The notes below the pieces were generated by a model that saw only the letters and a program-made list of their open reading frames with translations, was not told where the DNA came from and searched no databases. From NCBI RefSeq assembly GCF_000819845.1, contig NZ_CDCG01000027.1, positions 1 to 64,000 of the forward strand: 64,000 nucleotides of DNA, written 5' to 3'. Each line of letters opens with the position of its first letter. Positions within the stretch are counted from its first letter, which is position 1. Below are positions 53,743 to 64,000 of the stretch, piece by piece. A program made the translations under genes and the position numbers. This stretch comes from Aeromonas enteropelogenes. Lineage in GTDB: Bacteria; Pseudomonadota; Gammaproteobacteria; Enterobacterales; Aeromonadaceae.

Positions 53743-55032
53743 ATGAGCAAAACACACTTAACGACCGACAAATTCGCCCAAATGGGCCTCGAACCCGAAG
53801 TTCTGGCTGGTCTGGAAGCAAAGGGATTTCATTATTGTACGCCTATCCAGGCACTGTCTCTGCCACTGCTGGTAGAAGGTCATGATCTCGCTGGTCAGGC
53901 CCAGACAGGTACCGGCAAGACCATTGCCTTCCTGGCGGCGACATTCAACTATCTATTGACTCATCCACTGACCAAGCCCCGCCTGGTAAACCAACCCAGA
54001 GCCATCATCATGGCCCCCACCCGGGAGCTGGCAGTACAGATTTACAACGATGCCGACAGCATGGCTGCGAGCACCGGCCTGAAACTCGGCCTCGCCTACG
54101 GTGGCGAAGGATACGACAAGCAGCTGGCCGTGCTGGAGCAGGGCGTCGACATCCTGATCGGCACCACTGGCCGCATCATCGACTACTTCAAGTCCAAGGT
54201 GATCGATCTGAGCAACATTCAGGTCGTGGTGCTGGACGAAGCGGATCGCATGTTCGATCTCGGCTTCATCAAGGACATCCGTTTCCTGTTCCGCCGCATG
54301 CCGCCCGCCACCGAGCGTCTGAGCATGCTGTTCTCCGCCACCCTCTCCCTGCGCGTGCAGGAGCTGGCCTACGAGCACATGAACCATCCGGAGCACGTGC
54401 AGGTCGAGCCGGAGCAGATGACTGGCGTGCGGATCAAGGAGGAGCTGTTCTACCCCTCCAACGAAGACAAGATGTTGCTGCTGCTCTCCCTGATGGAAGA
54501 GGAGTGGCCGGAGAAAGCCATCGTCTTCGCCAACACCAAGCATGTCTGTGAAGACGTCCATGCCTGGCTGGAAAACGACGGCCACCGTGTCGGCCTGCTG
54601 ACCGGTGACGTGCCGCAGAAGAAGCGGATGAAGATCCTGGAAGAGTTCACCAAGGGCTCCCTCGACATTCTGGTCGCCACCGACGTGGCCGCCCGTGGTC
54701 TGCACATCCCCGACGTGACCCACGTCTTCAACTACGACCTGCCCGACGACTGCGAGGACTATGTTCACCGCATCGGTCGTACCGGCCGTGCCGGCAAGAG
54801 CGGTCACTCCATCAGCCTGGCCTGTGAAGACTATGCCTTCAACCTGCCGGCCATCGAGGAGTACATCCACCACCCGATCCCGGTCAGCAAGTATGATCGC
54901 GAGGCGCTGCTGGATGACGTGACTCCGCCAAAGCGGGTGTTCCGCAATCGTCAGCCGGTGAACCGCAACATGCGGGATCGCCAGGGTGGTGGCAACAGCA
55001 ACAATCGCCGTCGTCCGCCCCGCAAGAGCTGA
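53743..55032 (+). CDS. rhlB: ATP-dependent RNA helicase RhlB
   Basis: This 429-aa DEAD-box helicase works in the RNA degradosome by unwinding RNA for PNPase and RNase E. The Q motif, Walker A (AQTGTGKT), PTRELA, DEAD ([10 protein letters not shown]), SAT and [10 protein letters not shown] motifs are present. The basic C-terminal tail ([20 protein letters not shown]) is where RNA and RNase E contacts occur in E. coli. gppA starts 13 bp downstream. Confidence 0.97.
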   Translation: MSKTHLTTDKFAQMGLEPEVLAGLEAKGFHYCTPIQALSLPLLVEGHDLAGQAQTGTGKTIAFLAATFNYLLTHPLTKPRLVNQPRAIIMAPTRELAVQIYNDADSMAASTGLKLGLAYGGEGYDKQLAVLEQGVDILIGTTGRIIDYFKSKVIDLSNIQVVVLDEADRMFDLGFIKDIRFLFRRMPPATERLSMLFSATLSLRVQELAYEHMNHPEHVQVEPEQMTGVRIKEELFYPSNEDKMLLLLSLMEEEWPEKAIVFANTKHVCEDVHAWLENDGHRVGLLTGDVPQKKRMKILEEFTKGSLDILVATDVAARGLHIPDVTHVFNYDLPDDCEDYVHRIGRTGRAGKSGHSISLACEDYAFNLPAIEEYIHHPIPVSKYDREALLDDVTPPKRVFRNRQPVNRNMRDRQGGGNSNNRRRPPRKS

Positions 55033-55045
55033 AGGATCGGCCCAG

Positions 55046-56536
55046 TTGCACAACTCGCCTCTCTATGCGGCCATCGACCTCGGCTCCAACAGCTTTCACA
55101 TGCTGGTGGTGCGCGAGGTCGCTGGCGCTCTGCGCACCGTCACCAAGGTCAAACGCAAGGTACGCCTCGCCGCCGGACTCGATGCCGAATTTCGTCTCAG
55201 TCGTGCCGCCATGGAGCGGGGCTGGGACTGTCTGCGCCTGTTCGCCGAACAGCTGCAAGACATTCCGGCCGACAACATCCGGGTAGTGGGTACCGCCACC
55301 CTGCGTCTGGCCACCAACGTCGATGAATTCCTTAGCGAAGCGGAACGGGTCCTCAACCACAACATCGAGATCATCTCGGGTGAGGAAGAGGCCAAGACCA
55401 TCTATGAGGGGGTCTCCTGGACCTCGGCGGGGGAAGGCAACCGGCTGGTGATCGACATCGGCGGCGCCAGCACCGAGTTGGTGATCGGCGAGCACAGCGA
55501 GGCGAAACTGCTCAACAGCCTGCACATGGGCTGCGTCACCTGGCTCAACAACCACTTCGGTGACGGCGAGCTCTCCGAAACCCGCTTCAATCAGGCCATC
55601 GCTGCCGCCAAAACGGTGCTGGAGAGAGTGGCTGACGAATATCGCACTCTCGGCTGGCGTACCTGCGTCGGCGCCTCCGGCACGGTCCAGGCGCTGCAGG
55701 AGATCATGATGGCCCAGGGCAAGAGCGAACGGGTCACCCTGCCGAAATTGCAGGAACTGATGGCACAGGCCATCGCCTGCGGCCGGCTGGATCAACTGCA
55801 GTTGGAAGGGTTGGCGGCCGAACGGCTGACCGTGTTCCCCTCCGGCCTCGCCATCCTGATCGCCATCTTCGAAACCCTCGACATCGAGAGCATGACGCTG
55901 GCCGGCGGCGCCCTGCGCGAAGGCTTGATCTACGGCCTGCTCGGCAACAATCACGACTGTGACGCCCGGGATCGCACCGCAGACAGCCTGATCAATCGCT
56001 ACCAGCTGGACAAGGAGCACGCCGAGCGGGTGCGCGATACCGCCATCGAGGCGTTCACCCAGCTGCAACCGGCCTGGCGCCTCTCCAAGCGCTATGGTCG
56101 GCCGATCCTGCGCTATGCGGCGCTGCTGCACGAGATCGGTCTGTGCATCGAGTATAAAAAGGCGCCGCAACACGCCGCCTACATCATCGACAACATCGAC
56201 ATGCCGGGCTTCACTCCTGCGCAGAAGAAGCTGTTGTCAGCCCTGCTGTTCAACCAGCGGGATGAGTTCAAGCTGGAACCGCTGGAGAAACAGGGCGCCG
56301 TGACGGCTCGCCAAGCAATCCGGCTGGCCCGCATCCTGCGCATCGCCCTGATCCTCTGCATGCGCCGCACCCAGGGTACTGTGCCCCACTTCACCCTTGA
56401 AGCCGAAGAGGATGCCCTGACCCTGACCCTGCCCAAGGGTTGGCTGGAAGAGCATTATCTGCGCGCCAGCGAGCTGCGCCTCGAGGTAGAGCGCCAGCAA
56501 AAGATGGGCTGGCCCACCCGCCTGCAGGAAGACTGA
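55046..56536 (+). CDS. gppA: Guanosine pentaphosphate / exopolyphosphatase
   Basis: GppA converts pppGpp to ppGpp and degrades long polyphosphate. The 496-aa protein has the ASKHA-fold phosphate loops AAIDLGSNSFHMLVVREVAG and VIDIGGASTELV, followed by a C-terminal HD-like domain. No ATG precedes the conserved start, so a TTG at 55046 (HNSPLYAAIDLGSN) is proposed, with AAGGA upstream. It follows rhlB directly, as in E. coli. With spoT at 26 kb it is the second ppGpp enzyme in the window. Confidence 0.94.
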   Translation: MHNSPLYAAIDLGSNSFHMLVVREVAGALRTVTKVKRKVRLAAGLDAEFRLSRAAMERGWDCLRLFAEQLQDIPADNIRVVGTATLRLATNVDEFLSEAERVLNHNIEIISGEEEAKTIYEGVSWTSAGEGNRLVIDIGGASTELVIGEHSEAKLLNSLHMGCVTWLNNHFGDGELSETRFNQAIAAAKTVLERVADEYRTLGWRTCVGASGTVQALQEIMMAQGKSERVTLPKLQELMAQAIACGRLDQLQLEGLAAERLTVFPSGLAILIAIFETLDIESMTLAGGALREGLIYGLLGNNHDCDARDRTADSLINRYQLDKEHAERVRDTAIEAFTQLQPAWRLSKRYGRPILRYAALLHEIGLCIEYKKAPQHAAYIIDNIDMPGFTPAQKKLLSALLFNQRDEFKLEPLEKQGAVTARQAIRLARILRIALILCMRRTQGTVPHFTLEAEEDALTLTLPKGWLEEHYLRASELRLEVERQQKMGWPTRLQED

Positions 56537-56562
56537 TCTCCTCTCCCATCAAGGAGCAGACC

Positions 56563-56817
56563 ATGACCGACTACCACCCCATCAGTTGCGACCTCTACGA
56601 CTGGCTCGAGATCGCCGCCAGCTGGCAATTGCCGGTGACGCTGACCTGCCGGGACGGGCGTCAGTGGGCAGACAGGATCCGCACCATAGAGGCCAGGGAG
56701 GGTGTCGAGTACCTGTTGCTGGAGAGTGGGGAGCGACTCTGTCTGGCCGAGCTGGCCACCCTCGACCTGCTATGGCAGGGTGAGCAGAAACGGATCCGCT
56801 TCGCTCCCGGATCTTGA
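56563..56817 (+). CDS. rof: Rho-binding antiterminator Rof (YaeO-like)
   Basis: This 84-aa protein matches the Rof/YaeO family: DYHPISCDLYDWLEIAASWQ and the Sm-like beta-sheet with LTCRDGRQWADRIRTIEARE. In E. coli Rof binds the Rho hexamer near its primary RNA site and inhibits termination. AAGGAG lies eight bases before the ATG. It follows gppA by 26 bp and is probably co-transcribed. rho itself lies 3.5 kb away on the opposite strand, so an inhibitor and its target share one neighbourhood. Confidence 0.88.
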   Translation: MTDYHPISCDLYDWLEIAASWQLPVTLTCRDGRQWADRIRTIEAREGVEYLLLESGERLCLAELATLDLLWQGEQKRIRFAPGS

Positions 56818-56911
56818 TAGCCCCCAAACCTTGAGCGCCGGATAGCGGCCAACAAAAAGGAGGGTCAACCAGGTTGGCCCTCCTCTCTATTTGATTCACC
56901 CAGACAGTTGA

Positions 56912-57688
56912 TCAAGCTGCTGTCATGGCTGCCAGCACATAGACATCGAAGCGGTTGCTCTTGGTCTCGATGGCCATGCTGGGCTTGTGTTCGTTGAGCC
57001 AGCCCGCGTAGTCTGGGCGCTTCACCACCACCCGCTTGTCGGCCATCTTGAGTGCCGCCGGCAGCAGTACATCGGCGTCGAGATCCGGCCCCACCAGCGA
57101 CTGGAACACCCGCATCTCCTTTTTCACCAGCGCCGACTTCTGCTTGTGGGGGAACATGGGGTCGAGGTAGATCACCTCGGGCCGCTCCGTCAGCGCCAGC
57201 AGGGTATCCACGGCAGGCCCCTGCAACAACTGCATCCGTTCGCTCACCCAGGGGCCTATCTCGGGATCCTGCGCCGCCCGCGTCAAACCATCCTGCAGCA
57301 GGGCCGCGACGACCGAGCTGCGCTCTATCATGGTCACCCGGCAGCCGAGGGAAGCGAGCACGAAGGCATCGCGTCCCAGCCCGGCGGTAGCATCCACCAC
57401 GGTCGGGGTCGCCCCCGCCTTGAGCCCCACCGCCTTGGCGATGGACTGGCCTCGGCCACCACCGAACTTGCGGCGATGGGCGACCGCCCCTTCGACGAAA
57501 TCCACGTAGACGGCGCCCAGCTTGGGTTCATCCAGCTTGCGCAGCTCCAGCCGCTGTTCGGTCAGCACCAGCGCAAAGGGGGCCGGAAACTCCACGTCGG
57601 CGAGGCGCTGGCGCAGGGCATCGAGCTCGCCGTCGCGGGCGGGCACTTCACTGAAAACCTGGATATGGGGCATTGGGAACAGACTCAT
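56912..57688 (-). CDS. rsmJ: 16S rRNA (guanine-1516-N2)-methyltransferase
   Basis: RsmJ (YhiQ) methylates G1516 of 16S rRNA using S-adenosylmethionine. The protein of 258 aa contains the SAM-binding [37 protein letters not shown] and the catalytic [21 protein letters not shown], split, all typical. ATG at 57688 or 57673 fits homologues better than 57709. In E. coli it is next to prlC; here a GGDEF-EAL gene is between them. Confidence 0.92.
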   Translation of the reverse strand: MSLFPMPHIQVFSEVPARDGELDALRQRLADVEFPAPFALVLTEQRLELRKLDEPKLGAVYVDFVEGAVAHRRKFGGGRGQSIAKAVGLKAGATPTVVDATAGLGRDAFVLASLGCRVTMIERSSVVAALLQDGLTRAAQDPEIGPWVSERMQLLQGPAVDTLLALTERPEVIYLDPMFPHKQKSALVKKEMRVFQSLVGPDLDADVLLPAALKMADKRVVVKRPDYAGWLNEHKPSMAIETKSNRFDVYVLAAMTAA

Positions 57689-57727
57689 GACACGCACGGA
57701 AGCGGCCATGATAGCAGAAGCACCGGA

Positions 57728-60292
57728 TCACCTCACGATGGAGAGGTTCATTCCTTGGCGGTTGAGATCGAGATAATCGGTCAGGTCATCGAACGTCAGC
57801 GGGCGGCTGAGCAGATAGCCCTGGGTGAAGGCACACCCCTTCTGGCAGAGGAAGTTGAGCTGCTCGCGGGTCTCCACTCCCTCGATCACCACCTGCATAC
57901 CGAGGTTGTGCACTATGTTGATGATGCCGTCGAGCAGCATGCGATCCTGCTCGTTGAACGGGATGTGACGCACGAAGGAGCGATCTATCTTGACCAGATC
58001 CACCGGGAAGGTGCGCAGATAGTTGAGCGCCGAATAGCCGGTCCCGAAATCATCGATGGCCAGCTTGCACCCCGCCTCGCGCAGCGCCTCGATCCGGATC
58101 CTGTGCTGGTCACTGCTCTCCATCAGCAGGGATTCGGTGATTTCGATGACGATGTCGGCAGGATTGAGCCCGAAGTGATGGATCACCTTGAGCCATTCGC
58201 TCGCCTCCGGATCTATGGTCTGGAACTCCATGGTGGAACGATTGATCGACATCTGCAGCTCCGGAAAACCGGATTGCTGCAGGCGCGCCAGATCCCGGCA
58301 CGACTGCCACAGCACCAGAGCCCCCAGGCTCTGGATCAGGCCAGCCTCTTCCGCCAGCGGGATGAATTCAGCGGGAGAGACCTGCCCCCAGTGCGGGTGA
58401 TACCAGCGCACCAGAGCCTCCAGCTTGGCCACTCGTCCACTGCGGTTGTCCCAGATGGGCTGGTAGGCCATGGTCAGCTGCTCCTGCTTGATGGCCTCCG
58501 CCAGATCCTGTTGCATCTGGTGGCGCTGGCGCACCTCTTCGCGCATTGAAGCGCAGTAGGTGCCGATCAGCCGCCCCTGCCGCTTGGCGGCAAACAGGGC
58601 CTGCTCCGCATTGCGCAGCAGCTCGTCACTCTCACCGCCATCGCTGGGGCAGAGGGTCATGCCGATGGTGGCCGTCACATAGAGGTGCTGGTTGGCCAGC
58701 ATGAAGGGGCGGGCAAAGCTGCCGATCACCTGCTTGGCAAACACCTCAGCCTGGCGGCGGATAACGATGCCGGGCACCAGAAAGGCAAACTCGTCGCCAC
58801 CGATACGCGCCACCAGATCCTCGGTGCGCACCCGGCTCACCAGGCGATCCGACACCTCACGCAGCAGGGCGTCACCGGCATGGTGATCCATGCTGTTGTT
58901 GACCGCCTTGAAGTTGTTGAGATCCAGCACCATCAGGGCGAAACGCTCACCCCGCTCGCAGAAGCGAGCGAGACAGCGGCCAAACAGCCAGCGGTTAGGC
59001 AGGCTGGTAAGGTTGTCGTAGTTGGCCTGGGTCGCGATCTTCTGCTCGGCCAGCTTGGTCTGGGAAAGATCGCTGAAAATAGCGATATATTGCTGGATTT
59101 TGCCCTCTTCCCTCAGGGTGCTGATCATCAGCTGCTGGGGATAGAGCTTGCCGTTTTTGCGCTTGTTCCACACCTCGCCACGCCAGACGCCGGCCCGCTC
59201 CAGTGCGTGGTACATATCGGCATAGAAGGCCTGGTCGTGCAGCCCGGACTTGAGCATGCTGGGGCGCTGACCACACACCTCCTCGCTGCTGTAGCCGGTG
59301 ATCTGCTCGAACGCCGGGTTGACCGAGATGATGCGGCTGTCGGCATCGCACACCAGGATCGCCTCGGAGAGGTTGTCATAGACCCGGTGGGAGAGCTTGA
59401 GCTGCTCGGCATGGCGGCGCAGGGGATCGATATTCTCCAGCAGCACCATCAGGTAGTCCGGCTGCTGCTCTGCATCGCGGATCAGGGTAACGGTCACCCG
59501 TCCCCACAGGATCTCCCCCCCCTTGCAGCGATAGCGCTTCTCCTGGGTGAAGCTGTTGCGCTCGCCACGGTAGATCTGCTCGTAATGCTCGGTGCTGCGC
59601 AGCCAGTCCTCCGGGTGATTGATGTCGGAGATGGAGTACTGGAGCAGCTCATCAATGGGGTACCCCAGCATCTGTTCGATGGCCGGGTTGACCCAGAGAA
59701 TGCGGCCGCCGAGATCCAGCTTGCCGATCCCGACCGGCGCCTGGCTCAGCATGTTCTGCAGCTCGTGGGGTGTCTCGGGAAACAGGGTTGGAGACGGCCT
59801 TTGTGGCAGCATCAGTGCCAGTTCACGGCCCGCCAGCGGCCCCAGCAGCCTGAGCAGCCCCATCACCTTGGCCATGTTGTCCTGGGGGTGACGATAGAGG
59901 AGGCTGCAGAGGCCTATGGTCTGTCCCTCGGCATTTTTGAGCGCAATGCCGGCATAAGCCTGTGCCTGCCACTCCTGTGCCAGCGGGGTATGGGGAAACA
60001 GTTGCAGCAAACGGTCGCTGAACCAGGCCTCACCCTCCTGCCAGGTGATGGCTTCCGGGGTGGCGGTCAGCGGCAAATCCAGAGAGGCGGGATCGAGCGA
60101 AGCCGGGTAGGCGGCATGTCCCCTAAGTTGGCCAGAGGAGGCCTCCCAACTGGCGATCAGGACGACATCGGCCATCAGGGCCGAGGCGATTTCACTCACG
60201 AAGGTATCAAAATATTCCCGACCACTCGAATGAGCCAGACTGGAGATGATTTGATAGACAGAATCGAGTGCTCGCCTCATGGCAAGTGGCAT
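57728..60292 (-). CDS. GAF-PAS-PAS-GGDEF-EAL cyclic-di-GMP enzyme
   Basis: This 854-aa cytoplasmic protein has GAF (about residues 10-165), two PAS domains (180-300 and 305-425), GGDEF (435-590) and EAL (600-845). The cyclase signature is intact (ARIGGDEFAFL) with an inhibitory I-site RTED five residues before it. The phosphodiesterase motifs are intact too (LEALVRW, EITESLLM, DDFGTGYSALNYL, VIEGVET). It can be bifunctional; net activity in cells is unclear. No membrane helices or signal peptide. It sits between rsmJ and prlC, which are neighbours in E. coli, suggesting an insertion there. Confidence 0.93.
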   Translation of the reverse strand: MPLAMRRALDSVYQIISSLAHSSGREYFDTFVSEIASALMADVVLIASWEASSGQLRGHAAYPASLDPASLDLPLTATPEAITWQEGEAWFSDRLLQLFPHTPLAQEWQAQAYAGIALKNAEGQTIGLCSLLYRHPQDNMAKVMGLLRLLGPLAGRELALMLPQRPSPTLFPETPHELQNMLSQAPVGIGKLDLGGRILWVNPAIEQMLGYPIDELLQYSISDINHPEDWLRSTEHYEQIYRGERNSFTQEKRYRCKGGEILWGRVTVTLIRDAEQQPDYLMVLLENIDPLRRHAEQLKLSHRVYDNLSEAILVCDADSRIISVNPAFEQITGYSSEEVCGQRPSMLKSGLHDQAFYADMYHALERAGVWRGEVWNKRKNGKLYPQQLMISTLREEGKIQQYIAIFSDLSQTKLAEQKIATQANYDNLTSLPNRWLFGRCLARFCERGERFALMVLDLNNFKAVNNSMDHHAGDALLREVSDRLVSRVRTEDLVARIGGDEFAFLVPGIVIRRQAEVFAKQVIGSFARPFMLANQHLYVTATIGMTLCPSDGGESDELLRNAEQALFAAKRQGRLIGTYCASMREEVRQRHQMQQDLAEAIKQEQLTMAYQPIWDNRSGRVAKLEALVRWYHPHWGQVSPAEFIPLAEEAGLIQSLGALVLWQSCRDLARLQQSGFPELQMSINRSTMEFQTIDPEASEWLKVIHHFGLNPADIVIEITESLLMESSDQHRIRIEALREAGCKLAIDDFGTGYSALNYLRTFPVDLVKIDRSFVRHIPFNEQDRMLLDGIINIVHNLGMQVVIEGVETREQLNFLCQKGCAFTQGYLLSRPLTFDDLTDYLDLNRQGMNLSIVR

Positions 60293-60380
60293 TGCCCCCT
60301 TGAAAGTTTAGAGACGACTCTACTTTAAGAGGCGCCGAAAGTGCAAATATGCAGTCAGCAAGATATTAAAAAGCATTGAG

Positions 60381-60405
60381 AAAAGGGACCATCAGGTCCC
60401 TTTTT
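60381..60405. terminator. Bidirectional terminator downstream of prlC
   Basis: AAAAGGGACC and GGTCCCTTTT form a perfect 10-bp stem with a 4-nt loop and T-runs on both strands. It lies beyond the duplicated prlC tail. Confidence 0.88.
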
Positions 60406-60415
60406 ATCTCAAAAA

Positions 60416-60467
60416 TCACGCGGCGATCTCACTATGCCGCAAAAGTGTATCTGCTTGAAGCTCGCAC
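60416..60467 (-). pseudogene. Diverged second copy of the prlC 3' end
   Basis: The minus strand encodes ELQADTLLRHSEIAA and a TGA, which parallels the true PrlC ending EPRVDALLRHSGIAA. About 36 of 51 bases match (roughly 70%), and most differences are at third codon positions. It starts 61 bp after the real prlC stop. It is more AT-rich than prlC and looks like the tail of an older or foreign prlC allele. Confidence 0.65.
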
Positions 60468-60476
60468 CTGCGGGTG

Positions 60477-62519
60477 TCACGCGGCAATCCCGCTATGGCG
60501 CAGCAGGGCATCCACTCTGGGCTCGCGGCCACGGAAGGCCTTGAACAGCTCCATGGGCTCTTTTGAACCGCCTTTCTCCAGAATATGTCTGAGGAAAGAC
60601 TGGCCGGTGACCGGGTTGAAAATCCCCTCCTCCTCGAAACGGGAGAAGGCATCGGCGGAGAGCACCTCGGCCCACTTGTAGCTGTAGTAACCCGCCGCAT
60701 AACCGCCCGCGAAGATGTGGGAGAAGCTGTGCTGGAAGCGGTTGAACGCCGGCGGCGTCATCACGGCAACCTGGCTGCGTACTTCGTCCAGCAGGGCCGG
60801 GATCTGATCCGGTTTGGCCGGGTCAAACTCCTGATGCAGACGGAAGTCGAACAGGGCGAATTCCAGCTGGCGCAGCATCTGCATGGCCGCCTGGAAGTTG
60901 CGGGCCGCCATCATCTTCTCCAGCAGATCGGCAGGCAGTGGCTCGCCGGTCTCGTAGTGGCCGGAGATAAAGGCCAGCGCCTCGGACTCCCAGCACCAGT
61001 TCTCCAGGAACTGGCTCGGCAACTCCACCGCATCCCAGGCCACGCCGTTGATGCCGGCCACCCCGGCCACATCGACCCGGGTCAGCATGTGGTGAATACC
61101 GTGGCCAAACTCGTGGAACAGGGTGACCACTTCGTTGTGGGTGAACAGGGCCGGTTTGCCATCCACCGGGCCGTTGAAGTTGCAGGTCAGGTAAGCCACC
61201 GGTTTTTGCAACGAACCATCGCGACGGTAGCGGCGACCCAGGCAGACATCCATCCAGGCTCCGCCCTGCTTGTGCTCGCGTGCATAGAGGTCGAGGTAGA
61301 AGCTGCCACGCAGCTCGTCATCGGCGTCGAAGATGTCATAGAAGCGCACATCCGGATGCCAGGTATCGATACCGAGGCGCTCGCGCACCTTCATGCCGAA
61401 TACCCGTTTCACCACCTCAAACAACCCCTTCACCACCTTGCTGGCCGGGAAGTAGGGGCGCAGTTGCTCATCGGAGATGGAGAACTTGTGCTGCTTGAGC
61501 TTCTCGGCGTAGTAGGCGAGATCCCAGGCGGCCAGTTCGCTCTGGCCGTGCTGCTCGGCGGCGAAGGCTCGGATCTCCTCCAGCTCAGCCTTGCCCTGTG
61601 GCAGGGAGCGCCGGGCCAGATCGGTGAGGAAGTTCACCACCTGCTCCGTCTTGTCCGCCATCTTGGTAGCCAGGGAGAGCTCGGCGTAGTTGGCAAATCC
61701 CAGCAGCTGGGCCAGCTCACGGCGCAGGGCGAGCAGCTCGGTCATGATGGCAGAGTTGTCCCACTTGCCGGCATTCGGACCCTGATCCGAGGCGCGGGTG
61801 GTGAAGGCCTCGTACATCTCGGTGCGCAACTCGCGGTTGTCGGCATACATCATCACCGGCAGGTAGGAGGGGATATCCAGGGTGAACAGCCACCCCTCCT
61901 TGCCCTTGAGCTCGGCCATCTGACGGGCGGCCGCCAGCACGCTCTCCGGCAGACCGGCCAGCTCGGCCTCGTCAGCCACCAGCTTGTGCCAGCCCTGGGT
62001 CGCATCCAGCACGTTGTTGCTGAAGCGGGAGGCCAGCTCGGAGAGGCGGGCCTGGATTTCGCCGTAGCGCTGCTGCGCCTCGGCGGGCAGTCCGATACCG
62101 GACAGGCGGAAGTCGCGCAGGGTGTTCTGGATCTCCTTGCGCTGGGCATCGTCCAGACGCGGGAAGTCGTCGCTCTCGGCCAGCTCGCGATAGGCCTGAT
62201 AGAGCCCTTCGTGCTGACCGACATAGGTCTGGAATTCGGAGAGCAGCGGCAGGCAGGCGTCGTGAGCCGCGCGCAGCGCTTCGCTGTTGAGTACCGAGTT
62301 GAGGTGGCTGACCGGCGACCAGATCCGCGCCAGACGGTCATTGACCTCTTCCAGCGGGGCGATCAGGCTGTCCCAGGTACGGGGCTCCTGTTTGGCCAGC
62401 ACATCGGCGATCTTCTGTTTGCAGTCGGCAATCGCCTGCGTCACCGCAGGTTGCACCTGTTCGGGCTGGATCTGGCTGAAAGGGGGCAGCGAGTCCATTG
62501 TCAGCAAAGGGTTAGTCAT
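60477..62519 (-). CDS. prlC: Oligopeptidase A
   Basis: This 680-aa cytoplasmic metallopeptidase degrades short peptides, including cleaved signal peptides. The zinc site is intact: LFHEFGHGIHHML, with the third ligand Glu in NWCWESEALAF. The start NPLLTMDSLPPFSQIQPE fits homologues. In E. coli prlC precedes rsmJ (yhiQ) directly; here a c-di-GMP gene separates them. A diverged repeat of its 3' end lies just downstream. Confidence 0.96.
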   Translation of the reverse strand: MTNPLLTMDSLPPFSQIQPEQVQPAVTQAIADCKQKIADVLAKQEPRTWDSLIAPLEEVNDRLARIWSPVSHLNSVLNSEALRAAHDACLPLLSEFQTYVGQHEGLYQAYRELAESDDFPRLDDAQRKEIQNTLRDFRLSGIGLPAEAQQRYGEIQARLSELASRFSNNVLDATQGWHKLVADEAELAGLPESVLAAARQMAELKGKEGWLFTLDIPSYLPVMMYADNRELRTEMYEAFTTRASDQGPNAGKWDNSAIMTELLALRRELAQLLGFANYAELSLATKMADKTEQVVNFLTDLARRSLPQGKAELEEIRAFAAEQHGQSELAAWDLAYYAEKLKQHKFSISDEQLRPYFPASKVVKGLFEVVKRVFGMKVRERLGIDTWHPDVRFYDIFDADDELRGSFYLDLYAREHKQGGAWMDVCLGRRYRRDGSLQKPVAYLTCNFNGPVDGKPALFTHNEVVTLFHEFGHGIHHMLTRVDVAGVAGINGVAWDAVELPSQFLENWCWESEALAFISGHYETGEPLPADLLEKMMAARNFQAAMQMLRQLEFALFDFRLHQEFDPAKPDQIPALLDEVRSQVAVMTPPAFNRFQHSFSHIFAGGYAAGYYSYKWAEVLSADAFSRFEEEGIFNPVTGQSFLRHILEKGGSKEPMELFKAFRGREPRVDALLRHSGIAA

Positions 62520-62691
62520 CCGGCGATACCTCTAAATTCTCTACAGCCCCTGCCGTCCAGAAGCTTGCTTGGACTACCTAAGATGTAGGCAGAAACCCCA
62601 TTAATCAAGCCTTTGCCGCCGAGAGCGAGGCCAGTTGCCCACTTTTGGCCAAAACATGTACACAAAACGACCAGATTGGCCGCCAGAGACA

Positions 62692-62719
62692 ACAATGCCG
62701 GCTCCAGGGCCGGCATTGT
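62692..62719 (-). terminator. Hairpin after hemB
   Basis: ACAATGCCGGC and GCCGGCATTGT form an 11-bp stem with a 6-nt loop between hemB and prlC. On the minus strand it is followed by TGTCTC rather than a T-run, so termination may be weak. Confidence 0.5.
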
Positions 62720-62742
62720 CTGCACTGAAAGATATTGAGCCA

Positions 62743-63765
<1,023 letters not shown>

Positions 63766-64000
63766 TCACTCCAAAAGAGGAAGTTGGAAAAATGCGGCGG
63801 AGGTGGCCCGGGTATGGGCCAGCAAGGCCTCGGGCGCTTCACCACGGCAGGCCGCCACCACCTGGGCGATGTGCGGCAAAAAAGCGGGTTCATTGCGTTT
63901 CGGTCTGGGTTTCAAATCCCGCGGCACCAGATAGGGGGCGTCAGTCTCTATCATCAGGCGGCCAGCCGGAATGCGGGCCACCTGCTCACGCAGCAGCTGG
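63766..64000 (-). CDS. tatD: TatD-family DNase, 3' part
   Basis: Only the last 78 or so codons are in the window; the 5' end lies beyond the right edge. The visible part, [23 protein letters not shown], contains the metal-binding ETDAPYL of TatD-family nucleases, followed by [18 protein letters not shown], typical of the family C-terminus. E. coli TatD is a 3'-5' exonuclease. tatD-hemB adjacency is seen in related gammaproteobacteria. Confidence 0.85.
   Translation of the reverse strand, partial: QLLREQVARIPAGRLMIETDAPYLVPRDLKPRPKRNEPAFLPHIAQVVAACRGEAPEALLAHTRATSAAFFQLPLLE

Overview
The window looks like chromosome of an Aeromonas-type gammaproteobacterium. The evidence is high-GC coding sequence plus several blocks whose gene order matches enteric and Vibrio/Aeromonas chromosomes: btuB-murI beside an rRNA operon, rpoZ-spoT-trmH, the argX-hisR-leuT-proM type tRNA operon, ubiD-fre, rho-trxA-rhlB-gppA, rsmJ/prlC and hemB-tatD. 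The species cannot be fixed from the sequence alone. There is no prophage, insertion sequence, integron or CRISPR array; this is mostly core chromosome with a few accessory regulatory and transport modules.

Layout. 1-460: P1/P2 promoters and leader boxA of an rRNA operon that runs leftward out of the window. 0.5-4 kb: a membrane-anchored RRM protein, murI, and btuB with a cobalamin riboswitch. 4-8 kb: an NhaR-like regulator divergent from a bicarbonate transporter (SbtA-like) and its PII-like partner (SbtB-like), followed by purEK, whose PurK step consumes bicarbonate. 8-12 kb: a pyruvate-sensing module (YpdA/YpdB kinase and regulator with YhjX transporter) with a recognisable YpdB operator. 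12-25 kb: leuE, a flavoprotein, ferritin, fabV, uspA, a tryptophanyl-tRNA synthetase behind a Trp-codon attenuator, two DMT exporters, a degenerate GGDEF protein and the LPS inner-core genes kdkA and opsX. 25-32 kb: gmk, rpoZ-spoT-trmH, an acetyltransferase, pldB-yigL.

32-42 kb: a chemoreceptor, then the phosphoglycerate-uptake regulon pgtCBA divergent from a pgtP-like transporter, and pyruvate kinase. 42-43 kb: four tRNAs (Arg, His, Leu, Pro) in one leftward operon. 43-48 kb: TetR plus an RND efflux pump. 48-57 kb: fre, ubiD, a periplasmic repeat protein, rho, trxA, rhlB, gppA and the Rho inhibitor rof. 57-64 kb: rsmJ, a GAF-PAS-PAS-GGDEF-EAL protein, prlC, hemB and the 3' end of tatD.

The most notable signals are (1) the sbtA-sbtB pair abutting purEK; (2) a complete ribosome-mediated attenuator with tandem Trp codons in front of a Gram-positive-like TrpRS; (3) a tandem duplication that places a 19-codon relay ORF between ypdA and ypdB; (4) a diverged second copy of the prlC 3' end; (5) repeated TGACTCAT elements between pgtC and pgtP. 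Family assignments rest on remembered family features and visible motifs; no database search was run.
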